Below the pieces are notes generated by a model that was not told where the DNA came from, did no database searches, and worked only from the letters and a program-made list of their open reading frames with translations. The position numbers and the translations under genes were made by a program. Source: a virus. Taken from it: DNA of 37,281 nucleotides. Shown one piece after another: positions 28,397-37,253 of this stretch (the first letter of the stretch is position 1; every line of letters begins with the position of its first letter). The stretch lies in IMG/VR virus record IMGVR_UViG_3300030522_000010, positions 1 to 37,281 of that record. One strand, 5' to 3'.

Positions 28397-29599
28397 ATGA
28401 AATTGGACTTATCCAAATTGGTGGGCGGCCCGGCGATCTTGAAGCTCGGCGGCGCTGCGATCTATACAAAAACCGGAATCAACCTCAAACCGAGTCTGAA
28501 AACGTTCGACGTCGATGTCGACGGATACGGCCGCGTGGACAAACGCGTCAGCGGTGTGCCGATTGATTTTGATGCCATCCCGGCCGGTGTGTTCGGGCAG
28601 ATCGACAAACTCTATCCGTATTTCAACTGGCCGCTGGGAAGTCTGATCACTCCGGTGATCCATTTCCGCGCAGCCAACGTGGATGCGACCGATGACGACA
28701 TCGACCTGACCGGAAAGTTCCTCTTCGGTCTGGAAACCGGAGAGAGCGTCTATGTGGGATCTCGGGGAACGATTCCCGGCGGTTTAGATGCGGACACGGT
28801 TTATTACGCCCGCGTCACCGGCTCCACCATCACGCTGCATGACACGGCGGCTCATGCGATCGCGAACACCAACAAGGTTGCGATCTCCAGCCAGGGAACC
28901 GGACGGCATGCCTTGGTAATCGAGCGTAACATCCAGATCCACACGTTTGACGGAAAGCTGATCACCTTCTTCAACGGTGCGATCACACAACCCGGAAATA
29001 TCAAAGCGGCGGCGGAACAAACCCTCTTTGAACAATTCAGCTTCAGCTCTTATCTGCGCAACAGGCATGAACCGACGGACAATGCCGCCCGGTTCCTGAT
29101 CGAAGACGTGGCCTTCAGCGACACGAGCTTTGATCCGGACGAAATCATCACCCAGGCGCATGAAGTCCGCTATGGCGGCGTTGCTCCCTGGGACATCATG
29201 GATACCAAAGAGGGCGTCTCGATCGAGGTTCCCCATACCTTTGAACCCGTGCCTTTGGATGGAAAAAGCAATGTGTCGGCCCGTCTTACGGGAATTGATG
29301 TTTCCGCGAGTTTCATGCCGGTGGGCATCGACGAAGAAGAAATCATGGCGCAACTGAGAATGCAGGGTGCCGGCGCCGAGCTGGGCCGCAGCATGAAGAC
29401 GGATGGCCAACCCTTGGACATCGTTGGAGATGGAACGTTCTTCCGTCTCTACGCCGCCGGCCTCCGCGAGGGCCCGGCTGTTTTCAACGAGCAGGCGGAG
29501 CGCGCCGGGGAATTGGTCTTCGACGCCAACCGGGCCTTTGTCGGGGGTGTAGCCCAACCTCTGGCCTTTTTCGGAACCGAAGATCCGGACGCGAGCTGA
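28397..29599 (+). CDS. Major tail (tube) protein
   Basis: A 400-residue, beta-rich protein. Its place after the terminator-like gene and before the tape measure, plus segments such as KPSLKTFDVDVDGYGRVDKR, FNGAITQPGNIKAAAEQTLF, RFLIEDVAFSDTSFDPDEII and KEGVSIEVPHTFEPVPLDGK, point to a tail-tube protein. A bacterial-Ig/sugar-binding-like insertion (LTGKFLFGLETGESVYVGSR) appears around 100-165. No contractile-sheath gene lies next to it, so a siphovirus tube is inferred. Confidence 0.7.
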   Translation: MKLDLSKLVGGPAILKLGGAAIYTKTGINLKPSLKTFDVDVDGYGRVDKRVSGVPIDFDAIPAGVFGQIDKLYPYFNWPLGSLITPVIHFRAANVDATDDDIDLTGKFLFGLETGESVYVGSRGTIPGGLDADTVYYARVTGSTITLHDTAAHAIANTNKVAISSQGTGRHALVIERNIQIHTFDGKLITFFNGAITQPGNIKAAAEQTLFEQFSFSSYLRNRHEPTDNAARFLIEDVAFSDTSFDPDEIITQAHEVRYGGVAPWDIMDTKEGVSIEVPHTFEPVPLDGKSNVSARLTGIDVSASFMPVGIDEEEIMAQLRMQGAGAELGRSMKTDGQPLDIVGDGTFFRLYAAGLREGPAVFNEQAERAGELVFDANRAFVGGVAQPLAFFGTEDPDAS

Positions 29600-29603
29600 T
29601 GCC

Positions 29604-30122
29604 ATGAAGATCCTTTGGAATGGAGAAATGATCGCGGACGACGCGGATCTCAATCGCCCTATCAGCAATAAGGCGGTGGATGGGTTCCAGATCGTTCAAG
29701 ATGCGCAGTTTGCTCGCGCTGCCCAGGCTGCTGTCTGGGCGCGCGGCAACCGCATGCGATCCTTTTCCTTCCGAGTGCCTCAGGGAGAGGAAAGTCTTCG
29801 CGCGGCACAGGTGGCTTTTTTCACTGGCTATAACGACGTCCCTGACGAAGGAACCTTGCAGATCATCTGCGGTGAAGGCGAAGAATTGAGCACCGTTCAG
29901 ATGGAGAATGCGGTGCTCACACAACAATCGGAAAGTGATAACCGGGGCGTTTCCTGGTTTACGACATATCAATTCAGGGGTCCTGCTTTTGAAGTCATCG
30001 AAGGCTTTGGACTCATCTTCGACGGCCGCGATTATGAATCTGAAATTATTCAGATCGCCGATGCTGGGCACTACATCGACAAGCGGCAGCTCTTAACCTT
30101 ACACGACGGCGGAGGCTACTAA
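29604..30122 (+). CDS. Tail-module protein
   Basis: A 172-residue protein. Segments: KILWNGEMIADDADLNRPIS, RMRSFSFRVPQGEESLRAAQ, FFTGYNDVPDEGTLQIICGE, VSWFTTYQFRGPAFEVIEGF. Its beta-rich character and place two genes before the fibre-like gene fit a distal-tail or baseplate-type protein, but no family is certain. It starts 4 bases after the tube gene. Confidence 0.6.
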   Translation: MKILWNGEMIADDADLNRPISNKAVDGFQIVQDAQFARAAQAAVWARGNRMRSFSFRVPQGEESLRAAQVAFFTGYNDVPDEGTLQIICGEGEELSTVQMENAVLTQQSESDNRGVSWFTTYQFRGPAFEVIEGFGLIFDGRDYESEIIQIADAGHYIDKRQLLTLHDGGGY

Positions 30123-30124
30123 TT

Positions 30125-30517
30125 ATGGCGGAAGTATTTTTGGTTCGTTCGGGAACGGAATCGGAACGGGTGGCATCCGAAAATGTTGAAACTCGGGAGG
30201 TTCACAAAACAACCGATAGAGGCGAAGCCTTTATCGGAGAGGATCCCATCATGCGCGCGATCCCAAACGGCACGGGCTTTAAATGCGGCGTTGTCAATCT
30301 GTCGCCGGGTGATGAGTCCAAGGCGGTTGCGTTTACGAACGCTTTCGGTGCAGCTCCGACTTTGATCGAGGTGCAGCTTTTGATTCCCAATGGCGGTGCG
30401 GTTTTTCACGTGGCTGTTGATCACTCGACGATCACGGCGAGCGGTTTCACAGCAATCTTCGGCGCGGCTGTCCCAGGCAGTGGGACTTACAAACTTCAAT
30501 GGAAGGCATACAAATGA
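30125..30517 (+). CDS. Tail-module protein
   Basis: A 130-residue protein. The C-terminal half (NLSPGDESKAVAFTNAFGAA, PTLIEVQLLIPNGGAVFHVA, ATGSGTYKLQWKAYK-like end) has the shape of a small fibre or appendage jelly-roll often fused to or next to tail fibres (H-type). The N-terminus is charged. The stop overlaps the next start (ATGA at 30514-30517). Confidence 0.6.
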   Translation: MAEVFLVRSGTESERVASENVETREVHKTTDRGEAFIGEDPIMRAIPNGTGFKCGVVNLSPGDESKAVAFTNAFGAAPTLIEVQLLIPNGGAVFHVAVDHSTITASGFTAIFGAAVPGSGTYKLQWKAYK

Positions 30518-31935
30518 ACAAAAAGCGACTTCTTCAATGGGAACGGACACGAGGTTCAACCACACGCTTCCAGCAGGGTGTGGTCCTGGGCATAGCGACA
30601 ATTCTTCTTATGGGTGCTGCGGCATCCAACCTGATCAACAATCCTTCCTGGCAGGGCAGTTGGCAAAACTCAGCGAACGCCGGCGCCAATCAGTTGACCA
30701 ACAGTGGAGGAATCGGGTTTACGAGTTTAGCGGCGGCTGCATTGACCCGAACAAATCTGGGGCTTGCTAACTTTGATGGACCGAACAGAACGATAAACGA
30801 CGGATTGATCATCTGGGCGGGCACTACCAACGTCGTTGTCAATCTTCCCAACACAAAACATTTCATCGTCCGAGACGATGAATCGCCTCTAACGCTGATG
30901 GATATCAGCGCAGGGGCTTCGAAATTCTATAACGGTAGTGGAGAAACGCTGGACGCCTATACCCGTGAAGGCAGGCAAGACTGGAGATTTTACGAAGACG
31001 TCGCCATCGGAAGCACCAATCGCCTTTTGACCCTATCGCCGGATACCTCGGGCCTGATGACCATTACGGCCAGTGGGAACGATTCGAACATTGGAATCAG
31101 AGCCACGCCGAAAGGGACCGGAGTTTTTTCCGTAGGTACCGCCGCCTCGAATGTGACGATCAAGGGAGATGGCACCATTACGCCGAGCGGATCGGATACT
31201 GACATCGGTATCCATATTTCACCGAAAGGAGTAGGAGAAGCGGATTTGCTGAACCCTAATGGAAAGGGGTTCAAGACCGTTACCGATGGTGGCGACTATT
31301 GGGGGCTTTTCGACGGAACCGGCTTTGTTGTTGATGGTGAGAATAAAATTCTTTACGACAGCTTTGGAGATACTTCCGCTAATTGGGAATCCCGAATTTT
31401 GTACGGTTATACGTTGAATAACGGTGCAAATATTAACATTGGCAGCATCGACGCCTTCAACATCTTCGACACGGAAAGTTCCACCTATTTAATGCGGTTT
31501 ACTGGCGGCTACGGTTTAGCTTTTCAAACCAGCGAAAGCGGCTCACCGGATGTCCTTCGGACATATACGCGGGAACTCATGGGGCCCTGGAAGAACGAAA
31601 ACGCGGCCCGCTATCTTGTCGGAGGTTATGCCACCAGTACGCCGACGACAGGATTTTCGATTGTCTTCGGTCCGCAGACCCTGAACTACCTCACGCCTGC
31701 TGGGACCTTGGCCACCGGAACCGGTTCTTTACCCGATCTCACCAACAGCGCGACTTTCAACAATAACACGGTCGGGCTTGTCTCCACTCAAAATGTGACC
31801 GCGTTCACGCTCAACGTCCAAAACGGCGGCACGATTCTCGGCACTTCGACCACCGCGATCACGGCGAACACTTATTACGAATGGAAATGCTTAAAAACCA
31901 CCCAGGCGGGCGCCGTCTGGATCCGCACCCATTAA
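30514..31935 (+). CDS. Fibre-like protein with an N-terminal hydrophobic segment
   Basis: A 473-residue protein. Residues ~20-40 are hydrophobic (GVVLGIATILLMGAAASN), then a fibre-like, Asn/Gly/Thr-rich region with two repeats, SGNDSNIGIRATPKGTG and SGSDTDIGIHISPKGVG, the short motif of many tail-fibre and spike shafts. The C-terminus (TNSATFNNNTVGLVSTQNVT, then a strand-rich end) resembles trimeric fibre tips. GGAAGG lies 7 bases before the ATG at 30514. A membrane segment is unusual for a virion fibre, so surface display is an alternative. Confidence 0.65.
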   Translation: MNKKRLLQWERTRGSTTRFQQGVVLGIATILLMGAAASNLINNPSWQGSWQNSANAGANQLTNSGGIGFTSLAAAALTRTNLGLANFDGPNRTINDGLIIWAGTTNVVVNLPNTKHFIVRDDESPLTLMDISAGASKFYNGSGETLDAYTREGRQDWRFYEDVAIGSTNRLLTLSPDTSGLMTITASGNDSNIGIRATPKGTGVFSVGTAASNVTIKGDGTITPSGSDTDIGIHISPKGVGEADLLNPNGKGFKTVTDGGDYWGLFDGTGFVVDGENKILYDSFGDTSANWESRILYGYTLNNGANINIGSIDAFNIFDTESSTYLMRFTGGYGLAFQTSESGSPDVLRTYTRELMGPWKNENAARYLVGGYATSTPTTGFSIVFGPQTLNYLTPAGTLATGTGSLPDLTNSATFNNNTVGLVSTQNVTAFTLNVQNGGTILGTSTTAITANTYYEWKCLKTTQAGAVWIRTH

Positions 31936-31942
31936 AAAATTT

Positions 31943-32296
31943 ATGAAATCAAAAATGCTAGCGTTGTGTGTCGGGCTCGTCGTCATGGCGGGCGTTGTGT
32001 TCGGTCAAGAGCAGGATCTGCCGTTGACCAAGGTTCCACCGATTGAGACGCACCGGGCTTACCGGATTCTCACGCCGGAACAATTCCAGGCGATGCTCGC
32101 GTCTGTGAAAATCCGCATGGTGGAGGGCCGCCAGTATTCCGAGATCAAACGGTTCGCCGCCATCCGACGCAAGGACGGGTCTTATCTGTTCCAGATCGAA
32201 ATGGATCCGGTTTCCGATCCTCAGGTCACGCCGACGCCAACGCCCGAAGGTGCGGAGGCCGCCGGCGTGGACGCCAAAAGTCTTCGACCCAAGTAG
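31943..32296 (+). CDS. Small exported protein inside the tail module
   Basis: A 117-residue protein with a signal peptide (MKSKMLALCVGLVVMAGVVF, cleavage near GQEQD) and a short mature part (HRAYRILTPEQFQAMLASVK, YSEIKRFAAIRRKDGSYLFQ) ending in a Pro/Thr-rich stretch (PQVTPTPTPEGAEAAG). It sits between fibre-like and tape-measure genes, an odd place for an exported protein. It may be a surface-exclusion factor or a fibre-maturation partner. Confidence 0.65.
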   Translation: MKSKMLALCVGLVVMAGVVFGQEQDLPLTKVPPIETHRAYRILTPEQFQAMLASVKIRMVEGRQYSEIKRFAAIRRKDGSYLFQIEMDPVSDPQVTPTPTPEGAEAAGVDAKSLRPK

Positions 32297-32303
32297 TGCG
32301 GCC

Positions 32304-32426
32304 ATGCCGATCCCTCCGCGCATCCGGCAACAGATGGCGCAGATCGAGCGCTCGCACCAGCTGGAACAAAGCCAGTCGGAGCGGGCGCGCTTTGGTCGTT
32401 TAAAGAAAAAAAAGAAAAAACGGTAG
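32304..32426 (+). CDS. 40-residue basic peptide ending before the tape measure gene
   Basis: A short frame (MPIPPRIRQQMAQIERSHQL, then EQSQSERARFGRLKKKKKKR) that ends in a TAG exactly in frame with the tape measure ATG at 32430; only TAG and TCC separate them. The end is coded by A-rich DNA containing an A AAA AAG heptamer (32408-32414), the type of slippery site used in bacterial dnaX. It occupies the place where tail-assembly chaperones, often made by frameshifting, normally lie. Confidence 0.5.
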   Translation: MPIPPRIRQQMAQIERSHQLEQSQSERARFGRLKKKKKKR

Positions 32427-32429
32427 TCC

Positions 32430-34370
32430 ATGGCAGACAACGAAAAATTCGAGATCCAGATCTCCACGCCGGCCGATACCCAAGGCATCGAGACGGCGAC
32501 GGAGAAACTCGGGGAGGCGAAAGTTGCCGCCGAGCAGCTGGACGCGACCACGAGCGAGCCCAAGGTGGACACCAAGTCCATCGAGGAAGCGACCGCGCTT
32601 TACGCGGAAGCGGTTGGCCGGGCCCAGTCTCTGGATGAATCTTTCGTTGCCCTCAACGTCAATGACGAGAAAGCCGCTGAAGCGATCTCCACGATCGCAC
32701 AGTTGAAGGAAGGACTCGACGAAGTTGAATCCAAGACGATTACCGTCGACATCCAAACCAACCTCCCGGAAGTCACCGAACAGGCCCAGGAGACGGGTGA
32801 ATCCCTTCGGACTACGGCTGCCGATTTTGGCACGATCGTCTCCGGAGGAAAAGACGCGGCCGGGATCCTGTCCACGCTTGTTTTTGGAACGGCCAATTTC
32901 AGAGTCCTGGGCAAGTTGATCAAAGGCGCCGGCGATGCGGCTCACGGAGGGGCAACCGGTTTAAAAGGGTTTATCTCCATGTTCGCGGTGGGAGCCAAGG
33001 TGGTTTCCAACTTGAGCCCCTGGCTGAAAGCCGCCGCCGTGATCGGTACCGTCACGGCCGCAGCGGTCGGCGTCTACGCGAAAAAATCCAAAGAAGCGGA
33101 GAAAAACGCCAAGGATCTCCAGGAGCAGATGGATGCGGCCGATTCGGAGAATTTCAAAAAGCAGCTCGAAGCCGCTGCCTCAACCAAGGCGGATTTTTCC
33201 CAGGTCACGGACAGCATCAAAAGCATCACCGATGAATTTGATAAAGCGGCGGAAGCGGCCGCACGGCTCCAGGCGGCGGAAGACAAGCTGGTGGATTCCC
33301 AGTTGGCCTTGGAATTGTCCAAGTTGGGCCTGGCCCGGCAGCAGGAAATCAATGCTGCCGGTGGGGATAAAAAGAAGGAAGCGGCCATCAACCTGGATTT
33401 TGATAACCGGGAGAATGACGCGCGCCGGCGGGCTGACGATCGCAAGACACAGGCGGAGGTGGATCGGGCAAATCAGAAGGCGAGCGTGGTCGCGCAAAAG
33501 ATCAGCAGTCTTTCCCTGGAACAAAATTCCCTGAACAACGTCAGGGAAGGCGCCAGCGATCGCCTGCAGGCGGCGCAAGAAGGAATCAAAAAATCGGGAG
33601 TACGGTCGGATCGGGCCCGTTTAGACCAGCAGCTCGCGCCATTCGAGAAAGAGATAAAGGAAACCGGCGGCATCACAGGTGTCGATCGCAACAAAGAATT
33701 TGAGCGGTTGAAGGCGCAGCGGGATCAAGCCAGCGATTCATCGTTCCAGAAAGAGCAGCAGGAACTGGAGCTGAAAAAATCCCTTTCCGAGGAGGACCGC
33801 AAACGGTTGGCGGCCATCAAAGAGCTGGAAGGGGCGCAAAAGGCCAATGTCCAGGCGGCCACGGACTGGGCAGAGAAATCCAAGGAATTGGCCGACACAT
33901 TGGCCAAGCTCCGGGTGGATGAAGGCGTTGCAAAAGCCGAGATAGAAATCGCCCGCACTAGCCGTCTCATTTCGGAAGCGGACGCCACTCGCAAAAACGC
34001 CGAGAATGTCGGGCGCGGAACGGATCTGGAAAAGCAAAGACAAGACGATATCCGTGGCCAGCGCGAGGCACGATTCCGTCTCGATTCCGGAGAGGAAACC
34101 GTCCGGATCTCCCAGGAAGCGAGATCGGGCCTCGTGCCGCAGCAGGGAACGGTTTCCGCCGGCGTGCTTGAAAAGATCAAAGAGATCGAAAATGGCCTGA
34201 AAAAAGACGGCGATCAGGGCGGTGAAATGGATGCGCTGGTCAAAGCTCTCCTGTCCCTGGCGGATAACGCAACGGCAAAGTCTCAGAGGCAGGACACGGT
34301 AATCCGCAATGCCACCTTGGAAATCAGGCGATTGGAGGGGCTGATCAAAAACAATCAGCCGGCCAATTAA
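32430..34370 (+). CDS. Tape measure protein
   Basis: A 646-residue protein with the expected make-up: charged N-terminus, coiled coils throughout, and a central hydrophobic segment (residues ~163-215: GLKGFISMFAVGAKVVSNLS, LKAAAVIGTVTAAAVGVYA) that would become the DNA-injection channel. The second half is a heptad-rich helix (QEINAAGGDKKKEAAINLDF, DSSFQKEQQELELKKSLSEE). From the family's rule of about 1.5 Å per residue, the tail would be roughly 90-100 nm. It directly precedes the tail-tip gene. Confidence 0.82.
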   Translation: MADNEKFEIQISTPADTQGIETATEKLGEAKVAAEQLDATTSEPKVDTKSIEEATALYAEAVGRAQSLDESFVALNVNDEKAAEAISTIAQLKEGLDEVESKTITVDIQTNLPEVTEQAQETGESLRTTAADFGTIVSGGKDAAGILSTLVFGTANFRVLGKLIKGAGDAAHGGATGLKGFISMFAVGAKVVSNLSPWLKAAAVIGTVTAAAVGVYAKKSKEAEKNAKDLQEQMDAADSENFKKQLEAAASTKADFSQVTDSIKSITDEFDKAAEAAARLQAAEDKLVDSQLALELSKLGLARQQEINAAGGDKKKEAAINLDFDNRENDARRRADDRKTQAEVDRANQKASVVAQKISSLSLEQNSLNNVREGASDRLQAAQEGIKKSGVRSDRARLDQQLAPFEKEIKETGGITGVDRNKEFERLKAQRDQASDSSFQKEQQELELKKSLSEEDRKRLAAIKELEGAQKANVQAATDWAEKSKELADTLAKLRVDEGVAKAEIEIARTSRLISEADATRKNAENVGRGTDLEKQRQDDIRGQREARFRLDSGEETVRISQEARSGLVPQQGTVSAGVLEKIKEIENGLKKDGDQGGEMDALVKALLSLADNATAKSQRQDTVIRNATLEIRRLEGLIKNNQPAN

Positions 34371-36431
34371 ATGATCTCCGAAATCTGGACAATCCTTTGC
34401 GATGGCGAGGAAAAAACGCTCTCCGCCTGGGGCATTGACGGTCCAGTTCTTACCCTGAATAACCAGGCGCCGGACGAGTTGACCTTTCGAATGCCCCGCA
34501 AGCTGTTCGACTCGGAAGCGCCCTTTCCGTTTGATCAAATTGTTACCTTGAAGCGGTCGGGGGCTCGTTTCTTTGAGGGCCGGGTTTCGACGACTCCCCG
34601 GATCTGCGAAGAAAATAAAGAGCAAATCCAATATTTAATTTCTGGTCCGTGGAAGGATCTGGAAACCACCCCTTTTCAGCAGGATTGGAACTTTGAGCAA
34701 GGCGCCTACGTTTCGCCTTTTGTCCGGGTGATTTTGGGCCAGAGCCTCGAAGGAACGAAAATGGATTCGGAGGTTGGAATCCAGGAAGTCATCGCGTTCG
34801 CAATCAGCGTTGGCTGCAACCTGCAGCTGGGGACCAATATGCCCCCTTTGGATGTGCCTTTCAACGAAATGGGCAACATCAGCTGCGCAGAGGCGCTACG
34901 CAAATATCTGGCCTGGAAACCGAGCTGCTGCACCTGGTTTGATTATTCCACCACGCCCCCGACGCTCAATGTGGCGGATCGTGCGGATGAGGAAGCGGTG
35001 CCTCTCGAGTTTACCCTCGGCGAACAACCCCTGTCCTCCCTCGAATTGATCCCAAGGGAAGACCTCCTTGTGGACGGGGTAGTCTTGAAATTCAATGTCC
35101 AGATCCAAATAGGAAGTACGACGGCGATTGCTCTGGAGGTCAAAAAATTTCCTCTGGATGCGCCCGAGGTAGGACGTCGGCTTTTTGTCGCCAGCTTGGA
35201 CTGGGACGGTGGATCGATCACCATCAACCGGCAATCCCAGGAAATTGAAACGGCGGCGCTTCCAGGAGAAAGCGCGGGCGCTTTCGACAACGCACTGGAT
35301 TCAGATGCCTCGCTCTGGTGGTGGAAAGAAAAACTTAAGTGGCTCTATGACGGATCGGTCAGCGATGTCGTCATCACCGATTCTGTCTTGAGCGAGGATA
35401 TAACCAATCTGGAAAGAGAGTTGATCAAAGGATCATTCCAACCCTGGATGCTGACCGGCTTTTCTCCGGCTCTGGAAGCAAAAAAATGCACGGTTCGCGC
35501 CAAGATAAAATTCACCCTAACGGAGGGGGATGTCGTCAAGGAGGTCAACACTACCATCACCGGAAATTTTGTCGCCACTAACGCGACGACTCGGGTCTAT
35601 CGGACCAGTGAAACAGTGAATGGTGCGGGAGAACCGCTTCCGATCGGATTGCAGGATTCGCTTTATGATGCCTTATCCGATCTGCAGTACGACGGACAAA
35701 TTTCATTGCTCGAAAGGGAATGCGCTGGAGGACGGCATCCGGGCCACCTGGTCAATGTGCTGGGTACGGAGCAAACAGCTTATGAGACGATGCGCGCGCA
35801 GGTGCAGGCCGTCACGATGGACATCACCAGCGGTAGCACCTCCCTGACGATCGGACCGGCCAAGCATTTGAGTCTGGATGAGTTGATCGGCTACTTAAAA
35901 CCGACCCGCACAAATAATCCCGGCCGCTCTGGCCGCAGCCGAAAAAATGGAACCAGTAAAGAGGACCAGGAGGCCGTCCAGGGAGACATCCAGGTTCCGA
36001 GCGAGATGGGTTCAGCGATGCCTGTTCCCGCGAATCTACCAAAATCTCCCTTTCAAATCTTCGTTCGAGAAAAAGAAGGTGGTGGGCTCGAAGCCATGGT
36101 CGGCACTGGCAACCTTTACAATGGTTGGGGCACCTACGGCACGACATCGATCACCGGTCTGGGATCATGGTTCGATGTCAGTGAGAATCATTACGTATAC
36201 TTGGAGGCAGACGTTTCTGATGGTGCTATTTCCTCCATTGAGGTCAATTCTGGAGGTTCTTTGCCAGGGCGGATCACGATTAGCTCGGGGGATGATCCTG
36301 AACAGACCGCTTTTGTTTATCGCTTAGGACGCATTGGCTCTGGAACCGTTCCGGAACAGAATCTCTTTCACGATCTCACCATTGATGACAAGTGCGTCGA
36401 CAGTATCCCCTGCCTCTATCCGCAAGCATGA
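34371..36431 (+). CDS. Tail tip/hub protein (Tal-like)
   Basis: A 686-residue protein right after the tape measure gene. The N-terminal ~200 residues (SEIWTILCDGEEKTLSAWGI, LTLNNQAPDELTFRMPRKLF, FFEGRVSTTPRICEENKEQI) resemble tail-hub/baseplate hub domains (Mu gp44/gpP-type). Helical and beta segments follow, and the C-terminus carries a beta-rich appendage (LEADVSDGAISSIEVNSGGS). It probably caps the tube and contacts the cell. No separate long fibre follows. Confidence 0.65.
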   Translation: MISEIWTILCDGEEKTLSAWGIDGPVLTLNNQAPDELTFRMPRKLFDSEAPFPFDQIVTLKRSGARFFEGRVSTTPRICEENKEQIQYLISGPWKDLETTPFQQDWNFEQGAYVSPFVRVILGQSLEGTKMDSEVGIQEVIAFAISVGCNLQLGTNMPPLDVPFNEMGNISCAEALRKYLAWKPSCCTWFDYSTTPPTLNVADRADEEAVPLEFTLGEQPLSSLELIPREDLLVDGVVLKFNVQIQIGSTTAIALEVKKFPLDAPEVGRRLFVASLDWDGGSITINRQSQEIETAALPGESAGAFDNALDSDASLWWWKEKLKWLYDGSVSDVVITDSVLSEDITNLERELIKGSFQPWMLTGFSPALEAKKCTVRAKIKFTLTEGDVVKEVNTTITGNFVATNATTRVYRTSETVNGAGEPLPIGLQDSLYDALSDLQYDGQISLLERECAGGRHPGHLVNVLGTEQTAYETMRAQVQAVTMDITSGSTSLTIGPAKHLSLDELIGYLKPTRTNNPGRSGRSRKNGTSKEDQEAVQGDIQVPSEMGSAMPVPANLPKSPFQIFVREKEGGGLEAMVGTGNLYNGWGTYGTTSITGLGSWFDVSENHYVYLEADVSDGAISSIEVNSGGSLPGRITISSGDDPEQTAFVYRLGRIGSGTVPEQNLFHDLTIDDKCVDSIPCLYPQA

Positions 36432-37180
36432 GCGGGCTAAATACAAAACTGTTTCCCACAGGTTGGCTCCTGGATCCGGACGGAGATTTTACCGGCCCCA
36501 ATACAGGTTGCCCCGTCGGTGTGTCCAAGAAGATCGCGGCAAAGTGGTCTTACCGGGTTAAAAAGTGGAAGGTCACGGGTGATTTTAGCGGCTGGAACGC
36601 GTCGGCATCCAACGACCATTGCAGCGCCAATGCTTCGGCGCCCGCTCTTGAATATTTCCTGGAAACGGAGGTGACCGATGAAAAGCAGTTCACATGCGAA
36701 ATTCCTCGGATCAGTAACGATGACTATGTAGAGGATGTGGATAATGACGAGGAGGACGGCGTTATACGCCGGGCCTTTGCCCGCGTCTTTGTTCGCGCGA
36801 ATATCACCATCACAGGTTCCGACACAGGTCCCATGGGCTATTTTAGGGATGGGCTTTATTGGCCTAAGCTCTTTTTCTCTTTTGAAGTGGATGCCTTAGC
36901 CCTCCAGGATGACTACGATCCAAGTTCACATGGATTAGTCGGACAGAGCATTGCAATCCACAATGACCCGTTCACTCCGGATGGGACGGTTACGATCAAC
37001 ATGGATGGGGTTCCTATCGAGCTGCCTTACGAGCATTTTGTGACCCCTTTGGTTGGTGAAGGTGTGTCGGTCGGCACGAACTTAAGCACCCTGGACATCC
37101 AGATTACGCCGGTTGAGTTCTGGCCCTACGATTCTGGATCCGGCCCTGTATACAACACCAGCACCGGGGCACGCTTATAA
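36428..37180 (+). CDS. Tail-tip protein, last gene before the right end
   Basis: A 250-residue, beta-rich protein (WSYRVKKWKVTGDFSGWNAS, VEDVDNDEEDGVIRRAFARV, ALQDDYDPSSHGLVGQSIAI, VPIELPYEHFVTPLVGEGVS) with several Cys and acidic residues. The start, ATG at 36428, overlaps the hub stop by ATGA, which is preferred to the ATG at 36392 in the hub gene. A beta sandwich or receptor-binding role fits its place at the end of the tail module. Confidence 0.6.
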   Translation: MSGLNTKLFPTGWLLDPDGDFTGPNTGCPVGVSKKIAAKWSYRVKKWKVTGDFSGWNASASNDHCSANASAPALEYFLETEVTDEKQFTCEIPRISNDDYVEDVDNDEEDGVIRRAFARVFVRANITITGSDTGPMGYFRDGLYWPKLFFSFEVDALALQDDYDPSSHGLVGQSIAIHNDPFTPDGTVTINMDGVPIELPYEHFVTPLVGEGVSVGTNLSTLDIQITPVEFWPYDSGSGPVYNTSTGARL

Positions 37181-37181
37181 T

Positions 37182-37207
37182 GGCCCTAATCTTGCCCAAA
37201 AAGGGCC
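37182..37207. terminator. Possible late-operon hairpin
   Basis: GGCCCT (37182-37187) pairs with AGGGCC (37202-37207); an alternative GCCC-AAAAA-GGGC (37194-37206) is nested. Only TATTT follows, so U-tract support is poor. It would end the long late operon just before the right end sites. Confidence 0.4.
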
Positions 37208-37211
37208 TATT

Positions 37212-37232
37212 TGGATCAAACCTTTGAGAATT
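37212..37232 (-). repeat. Right inner end site (R2-like), 21-bp perfect inverted repeat
   Basis: The exact reverse complement of 161-181 at the left end. The core TTTGGATCAAA begins at 37210. It overlaps the outer site at 37231, so the two right sites are 21 bp, about two helical turns, apart. Confidence 0.8.
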
Positions 37233-37253
37233 TGGATCAAATCTCACGCGAAG
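37231..37253 (-). repeat. Right outer end site (R1-like)
   Basis: TTTGGATCAAA (37231-37241) followed after N3 by CGCGAAG (37247-37253) is the inverted counterpart of 24-46, with 20 of 23 bases identical. The phage end should lie 0-20 bases outside. The remaining bases to 37281 are probably the terminal few bases plus flanking host DNA. Confidence 0.75.

Noticed and set aside
32424-32426. Amber (TAG) recoding in this phage
   Set aside because: TAG ends other genes normally, for example the S24 repressor at 14263-14265, so the standard code is kept.
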